Shown: positions 46,265-59,500, counted from the stretch's first letter. The stretch: 64,000 nucleotides of DNA from Branchiostoma floridae (GCF_000003815.2 NC_049991.1:7348870-7412869); one strand, 5' to 3'. Numbers and translations: made by a program. Notes: generated from the sequence alone by a model not told the origin.

Positions 46265-47257
46265 ACCTACCACACATACAAATTTTTAGCCGATTTGGCC
46301 CACCCCCATCTTCCGGCCTCTGGCTGGTTTTCTCATGCAGTGACTCTTGTAAAGATCTTAAGGCGGTTTAACGGGTATACAAAAGAAAGAAGCATTTAGA
46401 TGACCGTAGTTCTAAGGCCCTAATCTCAGCATGTGAATAGAATACAGTGTTTGTGATTTCGCTTATGGTACCGGAAGAATACTCATTACACATTGTACAA
46501 GGCCATTATTGATTTCGTAACTGATGCGAGTATGCGAATAAAGATAGCCGACAAAAGTCGCCTTCAATATGAGTATGATATACCAAACAACAGATTCGTG
46601 ATTTTCGTTCTTTCACACCTTTTCTCTTGAACTTGGAATTTACGTACACATTTAAATGTGCCGATGGTTTGCAATCTACGGCATATATTTTGCTCATTTT
46701 GTAGCTGTTTTGTATGACTTAAAGTATGGCTTCAATTTGAAAGTTACAAGCTAAAAACTAAGTCTATGACAAATCCTTTACATAGAACTTCATAAGAATG
46801 AATTATACGATCTGCAAAATACCAACACACAAGCCATTAGCTGTTGAAACGTATTATTATAGAAAGGACAAGTTCACTTATGTTGAAGTGATGATACAAT
46901 AAAGCACTATCTAATGAAACCTTTAGCTGTAATTGCTAACAGATTCTGGTCCAACCAAAACTATATTGCGCATCTTGCAATTGCTGAATTGGGTACAAAA
47001 ACTCTTTTTTTACATTTCTGGTAAAAATTACGCACCAAAACTCTGTAAAAAAATCAATTGCACATGTCCATATGCCTAGAATAGTCTCCAATGTCTGCAT
47101 GAAAGGAAGTGTCGTGGAGCCTACAATGGGCAGATGAAAATGGCCTGATACACGTTTTTGGCTCAAGGCTCAAGCTCAAGGCCTTTGGCTATTGCCAGTT
47201 CACTAAAGTTTACATCTTACATCGGTTTAATAACATTGGAAAGCAACAGTAGAAATG

Positions 47258-47375
47258 TGTGAAATCAGCATAATTCTTTTTATAGTATCCCTAGTTATCC
47301 ATATGGAGCCCAAATAAATATTGCCAATCAATCCAAATATTTTACCATCATAAGATTTTAGAGGGTCTTTGCTTA
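47258..47375. repeat. Right copy of a second inverted repeat pair
   Basis: Inverted counterpart of 45795-45885. It also contains AGATTTTAGAGGGTCT, the inverse of AGACCCTCTAAAATC at about 44422. Confidence 0.6.
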
Positions 47376-47436
47376 CTGCTCAGTTGAAGATCTGCTCAGT
47401 CGCAGATAGGTTTTATTCCAACGCTTGTACGTCTAT

Positions 47437-47894
47437 TAGGGCTGGGTACCGGTACATTGTACCGGTAAAAAAACATTTTCTTCTTATTGGACCGGTCCGG
47501 AAAAACCGGACCTGAAAAAATAAGGTGGACCGGATGTTGGACCTATTAGAAAATGTACAGATTACTTGATCAGGCATTTACACGTTTTGACGCTTACCGA
47601 TCGAAGAAAACAACAAGAACGAAGTAGAGTAAAGTTTAGAGTCATTTCTGATCTATACAAGGTTTACAATCAACCGTAGCTTAGGTAGTTAGCCTTGTAG
47701 GATTTCAAAACACCAGTGTGAGTCGAATACTCCACCAAACAGATTTATATGTAGTGAAATGGACCATTGTCGTGAGCACAAGTCTTCACATACTGAATCA
47801 GGTCCAGGTTTAGGTCCGGACCTGGACCTCGACCTGATCTTCTGGACCTGAACCGTACCTGGACGTGAATTTTCTGTACCGGTACCCACACCTT
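47437..47894. mobile_element. hAT-type MITE, 458 bp, with 8-bp target-site duplication
   Basis: Ends TAGGGCTGGGTACCGGTACA and, inverted, AAGGTGTGGGTACCGGTACA align without gaps over 20 bp. The 8-bp direct repeat ACGTCTAT flanks it at 47429-47436 and 47895-47902. An 8-bp duplication and TAGGG-type termini are characteristic of hAT elements. There is no transposase. A further hAT-like end (TTAGGGGTGGTTACCGGTACA) sits just outside at 47926-47946. Confidence 0.85.
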
Positions 47895-47974
47895 ACGTCT
47901 ATATTTTACCAAAACATAGACGTTAGGGGTGGTTACCGGTACAGAAGATAAGATATAGGATAACATCACTTATG

Positions 47975-48560
47975 ATTTCTCCTTTACTCTGCCTGCGTGT
48001 CCAGTAAACCTTAGTCTTCTTTCCCGTATGATAGGAGATACCTTTGGTTAATCTAAACACATTAGATGGTAGAGATGTTAAGAGCAACACGTAGCATCTT
48101 TTTGTGTAGCTGCCATCAAGGTTTTCTCAAATCGTTTTGTCCGTGTCCATATGTTGCTTCCGTATAGCAAGACATAGATGTTGTTGCTGTAAGTCAAGCT
48201 TGATTTTTTTTTTGGCAGATTTGATTTCCAAAGTGGAGAGAGCTTGTTAATGATTACCTACCCTATACAAATGCGTTTTCTGTTGGAATGCTATAGGCCA
48301 GAAGTTTCTGAATTATTTTGATTGGATTGAAAGAATCAAAGGCTGTTGAAAAGTCGACAAATAGAAATGTTGCCTTCAGGCTTTTCGTGGATTATAAGTT
48401 GGTTTTAACGGAAGCAATATTTGGATCTTCTGTAATTCGAAGGATCTTTACCATGCCTAACGTTTTTCCTGAAGCCACTTGTTGTCATATTTCGCCAGGT
48501 TTCTGCCAGTAGCACAAGAGGAATATTTACCTTTCAAATCCAGACAGAAATTATGACCTT
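47975..48560 (-). mobile_element. Decayed LINE with reverse-transcriptase remnants
   Basis: On the minus strand, around 48370, one frame reads ATFLFVDFSTAFDSFN, which is reverse-transcriptase motif A. Further along, SVLLYGSNIWTRTKRFEKTL and, near 48010, IRERRLRFTGHAGR are the usual C-terminal blocks of such ORF2 proteins. Frames are broken and the middle is deleted, so it is a fossil. Confidence 0.75.
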
Positions 48561-49373
48561 TGTTGAACTTAGGGGTGTGTCAAGGTGTTGATGGCAGGAT
48601 GTTAAGAGGTCAGTGGTGTTTTGGTTTGAGCAGCTGATAGTGGGAGACTTTGCCGGTGTCGAAGCTGGGCTTCTTCCACAAATGGTAACTAGACATGTTT
48701 AGCATTTTAGTGGGAATGAACTATTTGGAGACTAAATTGAAATACTGGTTAGTGAGTTTTGAAACCTTTCTTTATGTTTGTTGTTGAACAGGAATCCAGT
48801 GCAGTCTTATCTATTTATAACTCTCCCTCCTCCTGAGAAATTTCTCAACTTTAAGTCGTAAACGATTTAGATGCATAGCATTGTACACTTTGAGCGCGGC
48901 GATGGAGCTACTTTCTTAGCAACCCTTAGTCCACATTTCAATTGGCCTCTTCTGATGTTTCAATGATGCATTGTTTAATTGAATGCTTGTTATGCAAATC
49001 AGGGCTTAATCTGCATAATTGATGAAGACAGTTTCTAAATCCACTGCATTTCATAATAGGATACTCAAACATACGATATATGTATCTGAAAAAGAGAGAA
49101 ATTAGCCTTAACGAGTAGTATATGTCCGATTGGCAAAAAAGTCCCGGAATTCTACAGCAATTCGTCCTTGCGTGCCCATTTGCATCATCTCTTTGGGACA
49201 GAATACCTCGGGAAGGGGTTAAAGGTTCTTCATAATTTTTTATATGTAGATAACTTGAGAGATGTTAAGTAGATTAACGAAGTCAAGACATAGTCGTATA
49301 TACAAGGGCCTAAATTTGCTACTTACTAGTGAATCGTATCAATCAATTCCTAGATTTTATGTCACGTTTTCAG
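48561..49373. other. Non-coding remainder of HYR/sushi intron 1
   Basis: No gene seen. It may hold the 5' part of the LINE fossil; no motif supports this beyond 48560. Confidence 0.35.
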
Positions 49374-52300
49374 GCGCCTGGCGTCGAAGACGACGAAGAC
49401 GGTATTACGTGTACCCGGTCGTGCAACCGGCTGTGGTACAGATCGTGACACCGACACCGACACGAGGTAAGAGCACTCTTGTTTTCAATTTATTCAAAGA
49501 AATAACAGAAACTACAGACTCATCAGTATCATCCCTTGCAATTGTTGATCAGTGTTGTGGCCATTCATACTGTCATCCTTAGTACCTATTAGATATTTGA
49601 CCAGTGGAATACCACCTGAGGAATGACCATCTAATTGTAAAGAAGACAAAGTTAGCCATCCAATATTGCAGTATAATGTTATTCTTAGCTGAATTTGTTG
49701 TGTAGTTGTCCGCAGCGATGGACCCTGCATACCGATAGTTCTAATCGTGAATGATATTGTAGATGCTCGACACGTACGTCTGCGTATCACATATGAGCCA
49801 GCACACACCATGGCGCAATAGTAAGTGAGTCGGATCTGCATAACTTGCGTGGTCGCGGCTTTTCTCAAATTCGGAGCCTCCTAGTCTCAATGAAAGTGCA
49901 AATGGGAAATTAATATCTGAACAAGATCTGAACCACTGAACTCTCTTGGTCTGTTATTATAGATGCCTCCCCGCCGGCTATCACGGGCTGCCCTAACGTG
50001 ATTCAGCGTACCCTGTATCCAGGCCAGACCAGGGTGTACATTGGATGGCAACTTGACATACACGACAGTAGAAATGGAAATGTTGGGTGAGTAACTAACA
50101 AAAAGCATTCCATTGAAATGCGGTGTTGATTGTGTGCAAACATGACAAGAGTTCAAAGACCTCATATGTCCATAAAATGATATGATATGATAATGTAAAT
50201 GACTTTCACATTTACATGATCAATGCTTGGTTATGTACACCTTTAAATAATCTACACCGGTAACAATATTGATTGTCCTATCATTTAACATTTGGAAGAA
50301 TTATCGCGCTTTTACATGAATTATGCAAATTAGGTACGTATCTACTTAATTGGTATCTGTTAATGCTTCACATGCCAGAAAATGCATTTGGGTCCTATAA
50401 TGGAAAAGACTGCAAATATTGATTTCCCCATTAAATACGCAAATTAAGTCACAGTTTGCATAATTTTCACTTTACGATGTACATCTCTGTCTAAGCTACC
50501 TACCTACCAAATATCATCTAAAATTTTTGATTTTGACCAAAACGCCCCTGCGCTGCAGTTCCACAACGACCAAGTATGCAAACATACACCACGCATTCCT
50601 TACGTCACAAGCTATTTGCCACCAGAAAATCAAGACCATAGCACATCCAGGTCAAAAGATACAAAAATAGAATTTCTGTTGCAGTACCAAGGTCACGTAC
50701 CAGGGGGACCCAAAATTGACATTGACCTTCGTCTTCTCAACACCTACCTACATACCAAATATCATCGTAATCCATCCATCCATTCAAGGGGACAAAAAGC
50801 TTACACCAGTGTGAAAGTTTATCTTAGATGTTAAATTTGATTATGACAAAAATAAAATTGTTCGCTACACGTTAAAAATGAGCGAGGGCCGATAACAAAC
50901 TTCGAGCAACCTTTAACATATTCCTGATGTCACTCGTTCATAAACTCGTGCGTGCAATGATAATTGGGTTAATAAGCAGCCAAAGGGGACTGACCGATTC
51001 AGTCTAAAATTCTGATGATTTCACCGGAAGTAGAAACTACTTTTGCTTGCTCTTATTATATTCATTAAAGGCTTATCTAGCTATTTTCTCACAAATTGTG
51101 TGCTTTAACAACATACAGACTACACAATCCGGTGGGCCTTCAGCCTTACCGCTCAGACGGACGGGTCTTCTACTTTGGAGACTACTTCGAACTGGGCACA
51201 TACACAAACTCCTACCCTGCAAGGGACTACTCTGGAAACATTGCCACCTGCACTGTTACAGTACATGTAAAAGGTGGGGAAACACGCAGCTTTACAACAT
51301 TACTAAGTAATCTCTGCTAACGCCACAGCAAGCAAATCTTATGAATGCCACCTTCAGGGCTTCTGATTTCATTAATGAAATCCTCTGCAGACTCCAAATC
51401 TAATGCGAAATGGTGGAAATACAACGCGGGTAAACAACAAGACTGCCATGAATTTTGTGACAAGAATTGAATCGACACAACATGGTATCACAGCCAACAA
51501 GTCTTTCATTTCTGTATTCCAAAGGTACTTAAAGTGACACTAGACTAGTATCACCTACCAAGTTGACAACTATAGTCATAGCTTCCACATAGGTGTCACT
51601 TTTACTATCGAATTAGTCTCTACATGTTTCTCACTAGTGTTACTTCTACAAGTACAGTCAAGATTACCACATAGCATATTTTCACACTTTGGTACTTTCT
51701 CGTTATGTTGATCATGTCCAGAGGGGGATCAATTCTTCGTTTGTTTCCAAGTGGGTGAGAATTAATGAGCAAGCTGATGCCATCCATAACATTTATTTGC
51801 TGTGGCCTAATGCTTGAAAACAAATACCTTGCAGCAACATTTTGTCCATCCCTGCCACAACCAACGGACGGCTACGTCACGTGTAGCCAGGGAGAGGCAG
51901 AGGGATCGGTATGCCGGTACAGCTGTCAGACGGGCTTCGCAAGAACATCTGGCACCGAAGTACGGGCCTGCATCAACGGGTACTGGACCGGATCTCAAGT
52001 CGTGTGTTCCAGTAGGTGCATTTGCTTGAGCCCTATAAACGGCTTTATATGCAGCATGCAACTATTTTAAGAAAACCAGTCGCCTTTTTAAGGACTTAAA
52101 GCTCCTTTGACACATTTGACTAGCTTCGACAGTATATGTTCTTGATCACGAAAAGATAGCCAGAAGCGTATTTTTTCCGACATTTGACTGGGCTCAAGGA
52201 CCTCGGCCAATCTCTAAAAATCGCACGATCATTGAGAGAACGCCGTTCGACTCGTCGGTTGAAAGATTTTGCTGCTATGTGACTCTTACATGTATAGGGC

Positions 52301-53532
52301 AGTAGAAAAAAAAACATATCATTACGTACGTTTAGAACAACTATCTCATACAAGACGGCATTGTGGTATAGTTATTGTTGTTATCGAACACAATTATAGC
52401 CTATTTTCCAAATCTTTGACATCTTTCTGCAAATCAACTAATCCAAGTTTTTTTAAGTGGACATTTGTGGGAAATTATTTCTTTGTGTTGATTTGCATTC
52501 CCTGAGTATTGACCTAGACGGTCTTTTTTGTAACTTAAGTTCAGGACTGTGGCATACCACCGGCTGCCCCACCTAACAGCAGAATGGCCTGCACACGTAG
52601 CACTTACTACGGTAGCATCTGTACGTACGAGTGCGAGGATGGGTATTTCCCGGCAAATAACAGCACGTACATCCCATCGGTTCAGAGGTCATGTCTTGCC
52701 TCACGCGTATGGACCAACACTACTGATACTGAGTTCTCCTGTGTAGGTAAGTAGACATTTCTTTCCATCACATCTTATCATATAATCAAGTAGCCTAATG
52801 GCATGTGCATTGACCAATGAGAAGACTTCACTGTGCCATAACTACCGATCATTACTACGTATACTCTACATGAATCCAACTTACACATAAAAGTGTACCA
52901 GACGTGGTCCTTTTACATTGACCTATCAATTGACAGATGTTTCAAGTTGTGTAGCATAAAAGTTTTGCGTATGTCACACAGGACATGCCTTGGCTCTTGT
53001 GTCGTTTTATGTTTGCTTATATAGCTATGTGATAATAACTTCGCCCACCCGGTGGTTTATGTGACGGTTATAGAAACCGACCATGGTTTCATTTACGGAT
53101 CGTATACAACTAACCGATTAACCAAATATTGACCTAGTATCAATAACCCAATATCAACTAGTCATCATTAACCCAACATTAACCAATTGGGGAATGTAAG
53201 ATGCAGCACCCCTTTGTTCATCGTAGTTTTGAAAAGGTTTTGTATGTATAATTCTTAACCATCTTCTCTTTCTTTCAAAGATGTGGAAGCACCTACCTTT
53301 CCCAACTGCCCCTCCCCGATTTCTGCCCAAGCGGAAAAGGGAACCGTTTCGGCCTTTGTGTCCTGGGCTGCACCAGGAGCTGAAGACAACTCGGGTGAAG
53401 ACGTCCACGTTTCACAGACTGTGGGTCAACCTCCAGGGTCACGATTTGAGGAGGGTTTTCACACCATAGTTTACACAGCGACGGATTCAGTCATGAACTC
53501 CGCAAACTGTTCATTTACAGTCACCGTAACAA
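49374..53532 (+). other. HYR/sushi gene, block 1: Arg-rich exon, HYR1, sushi 1-2, HYR2
   Basis: Exons: 49374-49466 (AW then seven Arg, YYVYP, and a Val/Thr/Pro-rich stretch); 49963-50086 and 51119-51273 (HYR1, split inside the domain in phase 2); 51835-52011 (sushi 1, FCPSLPQPTDGYVTC...); 52540-52746 (sushi 2, DCGIPPAAPPNSRMAC...); 53281-53532 (HYR2, APTFPNCPSPISA... IVYTATDSVMNSANCSF). Confidence 0.85.
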
Positions 53533-56500
53533 GTAAGTAGTTTCCTTACATGTACCGCGTAATGCTTCAGTAACAATTAGTAAGGGGCCCGGCAGGGTAG
53601 TATATACGGGCTAATTCTTTGCTCTTTCGGGCCGGGCGTTACCCCTACGTAGCCGGCCCCGCGGAACACCCTGCAGCTACCGCTTTATTTTGTGGCACGA
53701 CCGGGCCCCAGGTTGATTTTAACCTTAGGCCTGCTAACAGTTAGATGCCGAACGCTAATCGTGAGAACATCTGGAGGTAACCCTGCAGTATACGGCAATC
53801 CAATGGGATACATTTTTGGCTTCCGGGCCCGGCCGGGGCTACATCCCCTACCGATACAGGCAACGTGTGCTAATGTTATTGTAGCATAACTGTACTCAGT
53901 TTAATGTTGTGGACTTGCTTTTAGAATTTTACATTCGTTGGCAAAACACAATTTGCCCCCATTATAAATAACACGCAATGTATGTTCAGACCCTTGTTAG
54001 TTACATAATATGATTGGGCACTTTCACTTCTTAACATTTTAGTCACTGTTGTTAAATTCATGAACTGAATTGAAGGTATCCCATTCTGTTCATGAACTTA
54101 AGGTATCTTCCGAATATATAAGTGAATCTTCATTTGTATGGTAGCAATGTCGTTACCTAGTACCTTGCAGTGGACGGCAAGATCAGTGAGAAGTTTTCTA
54201 CATGTACTTAATAATACGTCTGGGTATAATGCGCCATAATGATATGGTAGCGTCATGAACTGTAGTGTTATTTAATGGACGTTTAAAACTAAGACATGAC
54301 AAGATACACGTTTATCATTTACCAGCTCCGAAGTGCTCCCGATTGCAAACTCTTCAGTATGCAAGCATCCTTTGTGACAACCAATACAACTATGGTTCTA
54401 CGTGCACCTACACCTGTGATGAGGGATACTTCCTCAACGGAGATCCGACCACAACATGTGAGCTAGACCTGAGTACAGATGCCACTTACTGGACCCATTC
54501 TGCAAGCCAACACAACTGCCAGCGTAAGTTGGTATCAAACGTCATTTACAATAGAAAGCTTGACAGAGAAAATGTGCAATTTGGTACTCCATCCTCTATT
54601 TTTCATATCATGCAGCTTTGGAGAGGAATATATACATGTATTATCTTATCATCACCATCGTCGCCCACTCCCTTAAGCTAAGAGCACAACCCGCCGTACG
54701 TACAATTTGTCCGTACGTTTTTTGGGAGGCCACCTCTGCCACGTATGTCTGTAAACTTTCAGGCTGTACAGGGCAAGCGCGTCGCCCGTACTGGCACGTA
54801 CGGGGGGCGAATCCGCAGTTTTGGCAAAGTTCTACGGCGTGTCTGCGTGCTCCAAACTCCATCGGATTGCCTACGAGTTCGTACGTAGGCGGTACTTACC
54901 ACTTACGGATCCCAAAAGATTGCCTACGTTTCGACACGTAGACAGCACGTATTTGCACGTACGGTCGGATGTGCCCTTAGCTTTACACTGGGTTCTACAA
55001 CATTACATTGAATCCGTATCTCTCTATATATACAGATAGGAGTCAAACCTGTGTATATTCTTTACGTTGCAGCTGTTCAGTGTCCACAACTTCCGTCCAT
55101 ACAAAACGGTGGATGGTTGGTCAACACAACGTGCAGCAATACCTTCGGCAGCTACTGCTACTTCCAATGTGATCCTGGCTATAAGCTACAGGGTGATAGC
55201 ACCGTCTCCTGCAAGGCGTCCACTCCTGGCCAGAGCACGGGAGTCTGGGATGGCAACATCCCCACTTGCATCGGTACGTTAAAATTGACTCAAAGATAAA
55301 ACTTGATTCCCTGGGCAATTTCAATGCAAGGGGAATATTGTATAGTATTATACTGTTGCAAGTTCCTTGAGGGTAGAAGAAAATGATGCATTTTTGCTTC
55401 TTTTGCATCCTCACATTTCATGCAAACACCCATGAAAACTGTTGGGGGGGGGGGGGCAATATCATTGATAAATTATGCTTTATTTTTATATGACTTTTAT
55501 TCGGTAAGGATATCGCGGGCAATCAAACACAACTGTATGTCGTCCTTACTGCAGAAGCTTTAAGGCAATAAACACATAATCGTATCTCATAATACTGTAA
55601 ATGCATTTAAGTTCGCGGGGATTTAATTTCGCGGTAGCGAGAAAAAGGACTTTTCGCGGTGAATTTAAGTTCGCGGTAACGCCATAGACTGCAGTCTAAC
55701 ACCATGATAGAAAAATGGTCGCGGTGGTTTCAATTTCGCGGTGAAGTGGTCACCACGAAAACCGTGAATATCAATGCACCGCGAACATTTCTGCATTTAC
55801 AGTATGCCATATCTCTCAACATGAGATTAGTGAAAGACATGTTTGTTCCTTTCCACACAGAGTCGACTTGTTCGCCGCTTGGACCCATCGCAAATGGGAG
55901 AATAGTCTTTGATCAAGACTGTCCTTTCGGTAACGTCTTTTCTGCTGGAAGTGTCTGTGGTGTCTCCTGTAGTCCTGGTCATGTTCTGATCGGCTCAAGT
56001 TTCCTGACGTGTCTCTTGGACGGAACTTGGAATGCCAGTCTTCCATCTTGTGAAGGTATGTGTTCTTTCTTGAGGAACTCTCACTTGCTTGCTCTATTGA
56101 AAACCCTTTCTTATAAGCTAGCTAGGATTTTCAATAATTGCACAGTAATATTGTATGCAGTATAACAGTTTTGATAATTGCACAGTTAATACATGCATCG
56201 ACAACTCTTGACTTATCCCAAATACATCATGACATTCAGTGAGGTTCTCCAAGACTTTTAATGAATGTAATTCTTTTTATATCCAAAGTTATTACCTGCG
56301 ATAGTGCTGGCCTACCTACACCGACCAATGGCTATAAACTGGGCTGTTCTAATAGTGAGGAACCCCATGGTACTACTTGCATCCTCGGATGTAACACTGG
56401 CTACGAGCCTGCCATCCCAGTACAACGGACGTGCATAGCAGATGGTAATGGCGTGGGACAGTGGTCGAATGGGACCATCAATTGCAAAGGTATGAAATTA

Positions 56501-59500
56501 TACAGTCAAATACCACTCACACTTATTCAAAACATGTTATTTAGGAGTTGCATCTACATGCATGTCACTCAAATATAGCTACACTTCCCATTGTTTCATC
56601 CCTCTCAGAGTTCTAAAAACTGTCACACTTTCTGCCTTGTCCTGTGCTGCTATCTCTCTCAACACCCCTCCATAGTGCATGCGCTATTGGTTTATGTAAT
56701 TAGAGTCCATCAGCAGACGTCGTTTTAATCTCTGAGGATATTGAACTTCTCTATTGGTCGTCTAGTATGCATGTGTGCTACCATGTGTTAGTCTATACAT
56801 GCTAAATTAATACCAAACGTTATGAAATCCATACTGATTTGATGATGTCAAAGATACAATGGGGTCCATGCGAAAAACTGCTTTTATGTTCATACCACTG
56901 GTAAACATAACTAAAGATACTAACATGAAGTGTGTTTGTTTCCATTGACTCTGTCTCTTTTCTGGAACAATGACGGAACCGAAAGTCTTAAATGATCAGT
57001 TTGAAAGTCATACAATGTATCAAACTGTTTATATTTGTTGTTCTTAATATCTAGAGATCAAGTGTAGGCACCTTCCCAAGCCAAACAATGGAAACATCAC
57101 AGCCTGCTATCATGACGGCGTCAGGACTGAACCAGAGCAGAGTCAGAGTGTCGGAGCAGTGTGCAGTACCATGTGCAACGAGGGATACACGGCTGCGGGA
57201 TCGGCAGAGAGAACATGTCTACCCGGGGGAGGATGGAATGGCACGGAGCTGCGTTGTCGGGGTAAGGCATGAAGTGAAACACGTAGTATCCAACTAGAAT
57301 TATACACACCTACACAATCTATAAATGTATACCACTGTATCAATTGTGCTAGCTTCGACGTCCATCCTAGTATGTAAGGAATAAACCAAATACCTCACAC
57401 CTTCCTGCAACCATGTCCATTTCACTCATTACATACTCTACTTCGGGTTCCTGAATCAACAGCAACATTACTTTTCTACATGCTTGTGGGACAAATTTAA
57501 ACCCGGGCCAAAGTGTTTCCTCAGCTAATCTGCAAGATTCTACTATAAACTTATTGAAGCTCCGTCTACCATCAATATCATAGGTACACTAATCATGAAA
57601 CTAATTTATGCTACACATTGCCACTGTTTAGACTTAGCGCCACCAGTGTTGCAGTGCCCAGATGAGATCATACTGGTCGCTAACGAAGGTCAGGACACAG
57701 CTACGGTGGACTGGCATTGGGAACCAGTTCTGGTGAGTCATGGTACCTACTACATAATCAACAACATACGAGCGTAATTGTCGCTCTGGTTCTTTTTTTT
57801 TGTCCCTAGCTACAGCTTTGTACCTTTTGCGTTACAGAATCGTAAATTTGTAACACAATATCAAATTTGATATGTGGCACCACTTAGCGGAAATAATGGA
57901 GAAACTCGTATAGGGGAAAATAGTATAGACCCAACTGCGCATTCAAAAATAAGACTAAGACATTATACTCCCTCTTCGCCGATAGCTGTTGCCGTGCTTT
58001 CTCTTGCTGCGGTCGCTCCGACCGACGCATAACGGATTGTTAGGAAAGAAACTAAACCTTTTTACGCGTTGACGTGTATGTTTTGTTGTCTTTTCAATCA
58101 CGCTTTTACATTTTGTATAGTATGAAATTAAAGGTTACGCACATCCTTTTAGGTCTGACTGAGAGCGCAGTGCTGTTGCCGTCTATCTCACAATACTGAT
58201 TAATATGCCCATTTCGTCTCATCAATTCTAGGCAAATGATGCCGGAAAAGACATAGTTTCTGCTTTGTCTGGATCAACAACCAGAGAAACCGAATTACCC
58301 GAAGGACGACATTTTTTCACGTACGAGGCAACCGACGCAGCTGGCAACAGAGCGTCCTGCACTATGGCAATTGACGTCAGAGGTGAGACATTAATTTCAA
58401 TTTTGCTGATGTCTAAATTGAAAAAGCCTCATTGCACCCCAAGGGAAACAGCCTTGTCAATTTGGGCCAATCTTACAGACTCTGCGTAGGCTACGCACTG
58501 AAACAGTATTGTAGTGGAGTAATGGTTATTATGACACACAACAGTATATACTATTGAGGCATTCCCGTAGTGAAGGAACACTCGCGTACCTGCCTAAGTG
58601 TCTAATCCTTTAAATCTTCTTCTTGTCGTTTTTCATGTTGCAAGGTCCCTGGCTCTAGTTTCTTATGATGCCACCTTTCGTTTGTGATATCGAAGGGCAA
58701 CAAATTTCTGCATAAAACAATACGATTACATTTTGCTATAATTTGCTGCATAATAATATTCAATTTGGTATTTCTCAAACATCAAAAAGAAACACATAAC
58801 ACGGAACAATATATAATGTTGAGTATTTCTTTGACATGCCATGCATCTTTTCAGTGATTCGGTGTCCAGGATTGCCGTCAGTCGTCAACGGTGTCACCAC
58901 GCTTGTGGCAGGAAAAGGAACGTGTTCTGGAGGTTCCGTACGGGGCAGTCAGTGTGAGGTGACGTGTGATGCAGGCTACAGCATGGCTGATGGGTCTACG
59001 GTAACGACTAGGACGTGCCATAGAACTGGAAATGACACCTTACAGGCCAGTTGGACAGGCCCTGTACCCGTCTGCACAGGTATGAGCATCAGTGAAAGCT
59101 TTATGTACTACCGGTGAACACCTATATTGTTATTGAGAACGTTCTAGGTCGGGAGGTTATTTGTGTTTTCAAGGAGTTGATGAAAGCTCATTTATGCTTT
59201 CTATTGGAGTCGGCATCTCCGTGGTACTGAAACGCCATCTAGTAATCCATGGTAGTAAAGCAGCATTTGATACCAGAAAGTGTCAAAATCCCAAGATGGC
59301 GACGCCCGTCGATTCGGTCCAGTTAGATTTTGCTATCATCAAACTTCTGTTTGGACATGATCTTTGTATATTATGTATATAGGCGACTCTAGCAACTTGC
59401 TGCTTTCTATCCACAGGCGTAACATGCCCTCTACCAACTCTCGTCAACGGTTTTGTCTTTGGCTGTAATCCCCCGGAAGCTATCTATGGTGCCAGTTGTG

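Larger units (their letters stand above)
44184..46500. mobile_element. 2.3-kb inverted-repeat element carrying a host exon fragment
   Basis: The left arm 44184-44350 (begins TTGTACAATGTG) is the inverted counterpart of the right arm 46262-46500 (ends CACATTGTACAA). The right arm has about 75 bp inserted relative to the left. Shared blocks include GCATGTGAATAGAATAC, AGGCCCTAATCTC and CCACCCCCATCTTCCGGCCTC (given on the right-arm strand). No transposase frame is seen inside and no target-site duplication was found, so it may be a foldback-type element or an inverted duplication. It lies in the presumed first intron of the HYR/sushi gene. Confidence 0.75.
54326..58382 (+). other. HYR/sushi gene, block 2: sushi 3-7 and HYR3
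   Basis: Exons: 54326-54523 (sushi 3), 55073-55273 (sushi 4), 55861-56055 (sushi 5), 56289-56489 (sushi 6), 57055-57261 (sushi 7), 57632-57732 and 58232-58382 (HYR3, split in phase 0). Five consecutive sushi domains make this the longest such run in view. Each exon starts with the Cys of loop 1 a few residues in and ends one or two residues past the last Cys. Confidence 0.85.

Noticed and set aside
52012-52539. A direct GACTGTGGC start (TTCAG|GACTGT) for the sushi 2 exon
   Set aside because: That acceptor breaks the phase-1 junction with sushi 1; the acceptor five bases earlier keeps it.
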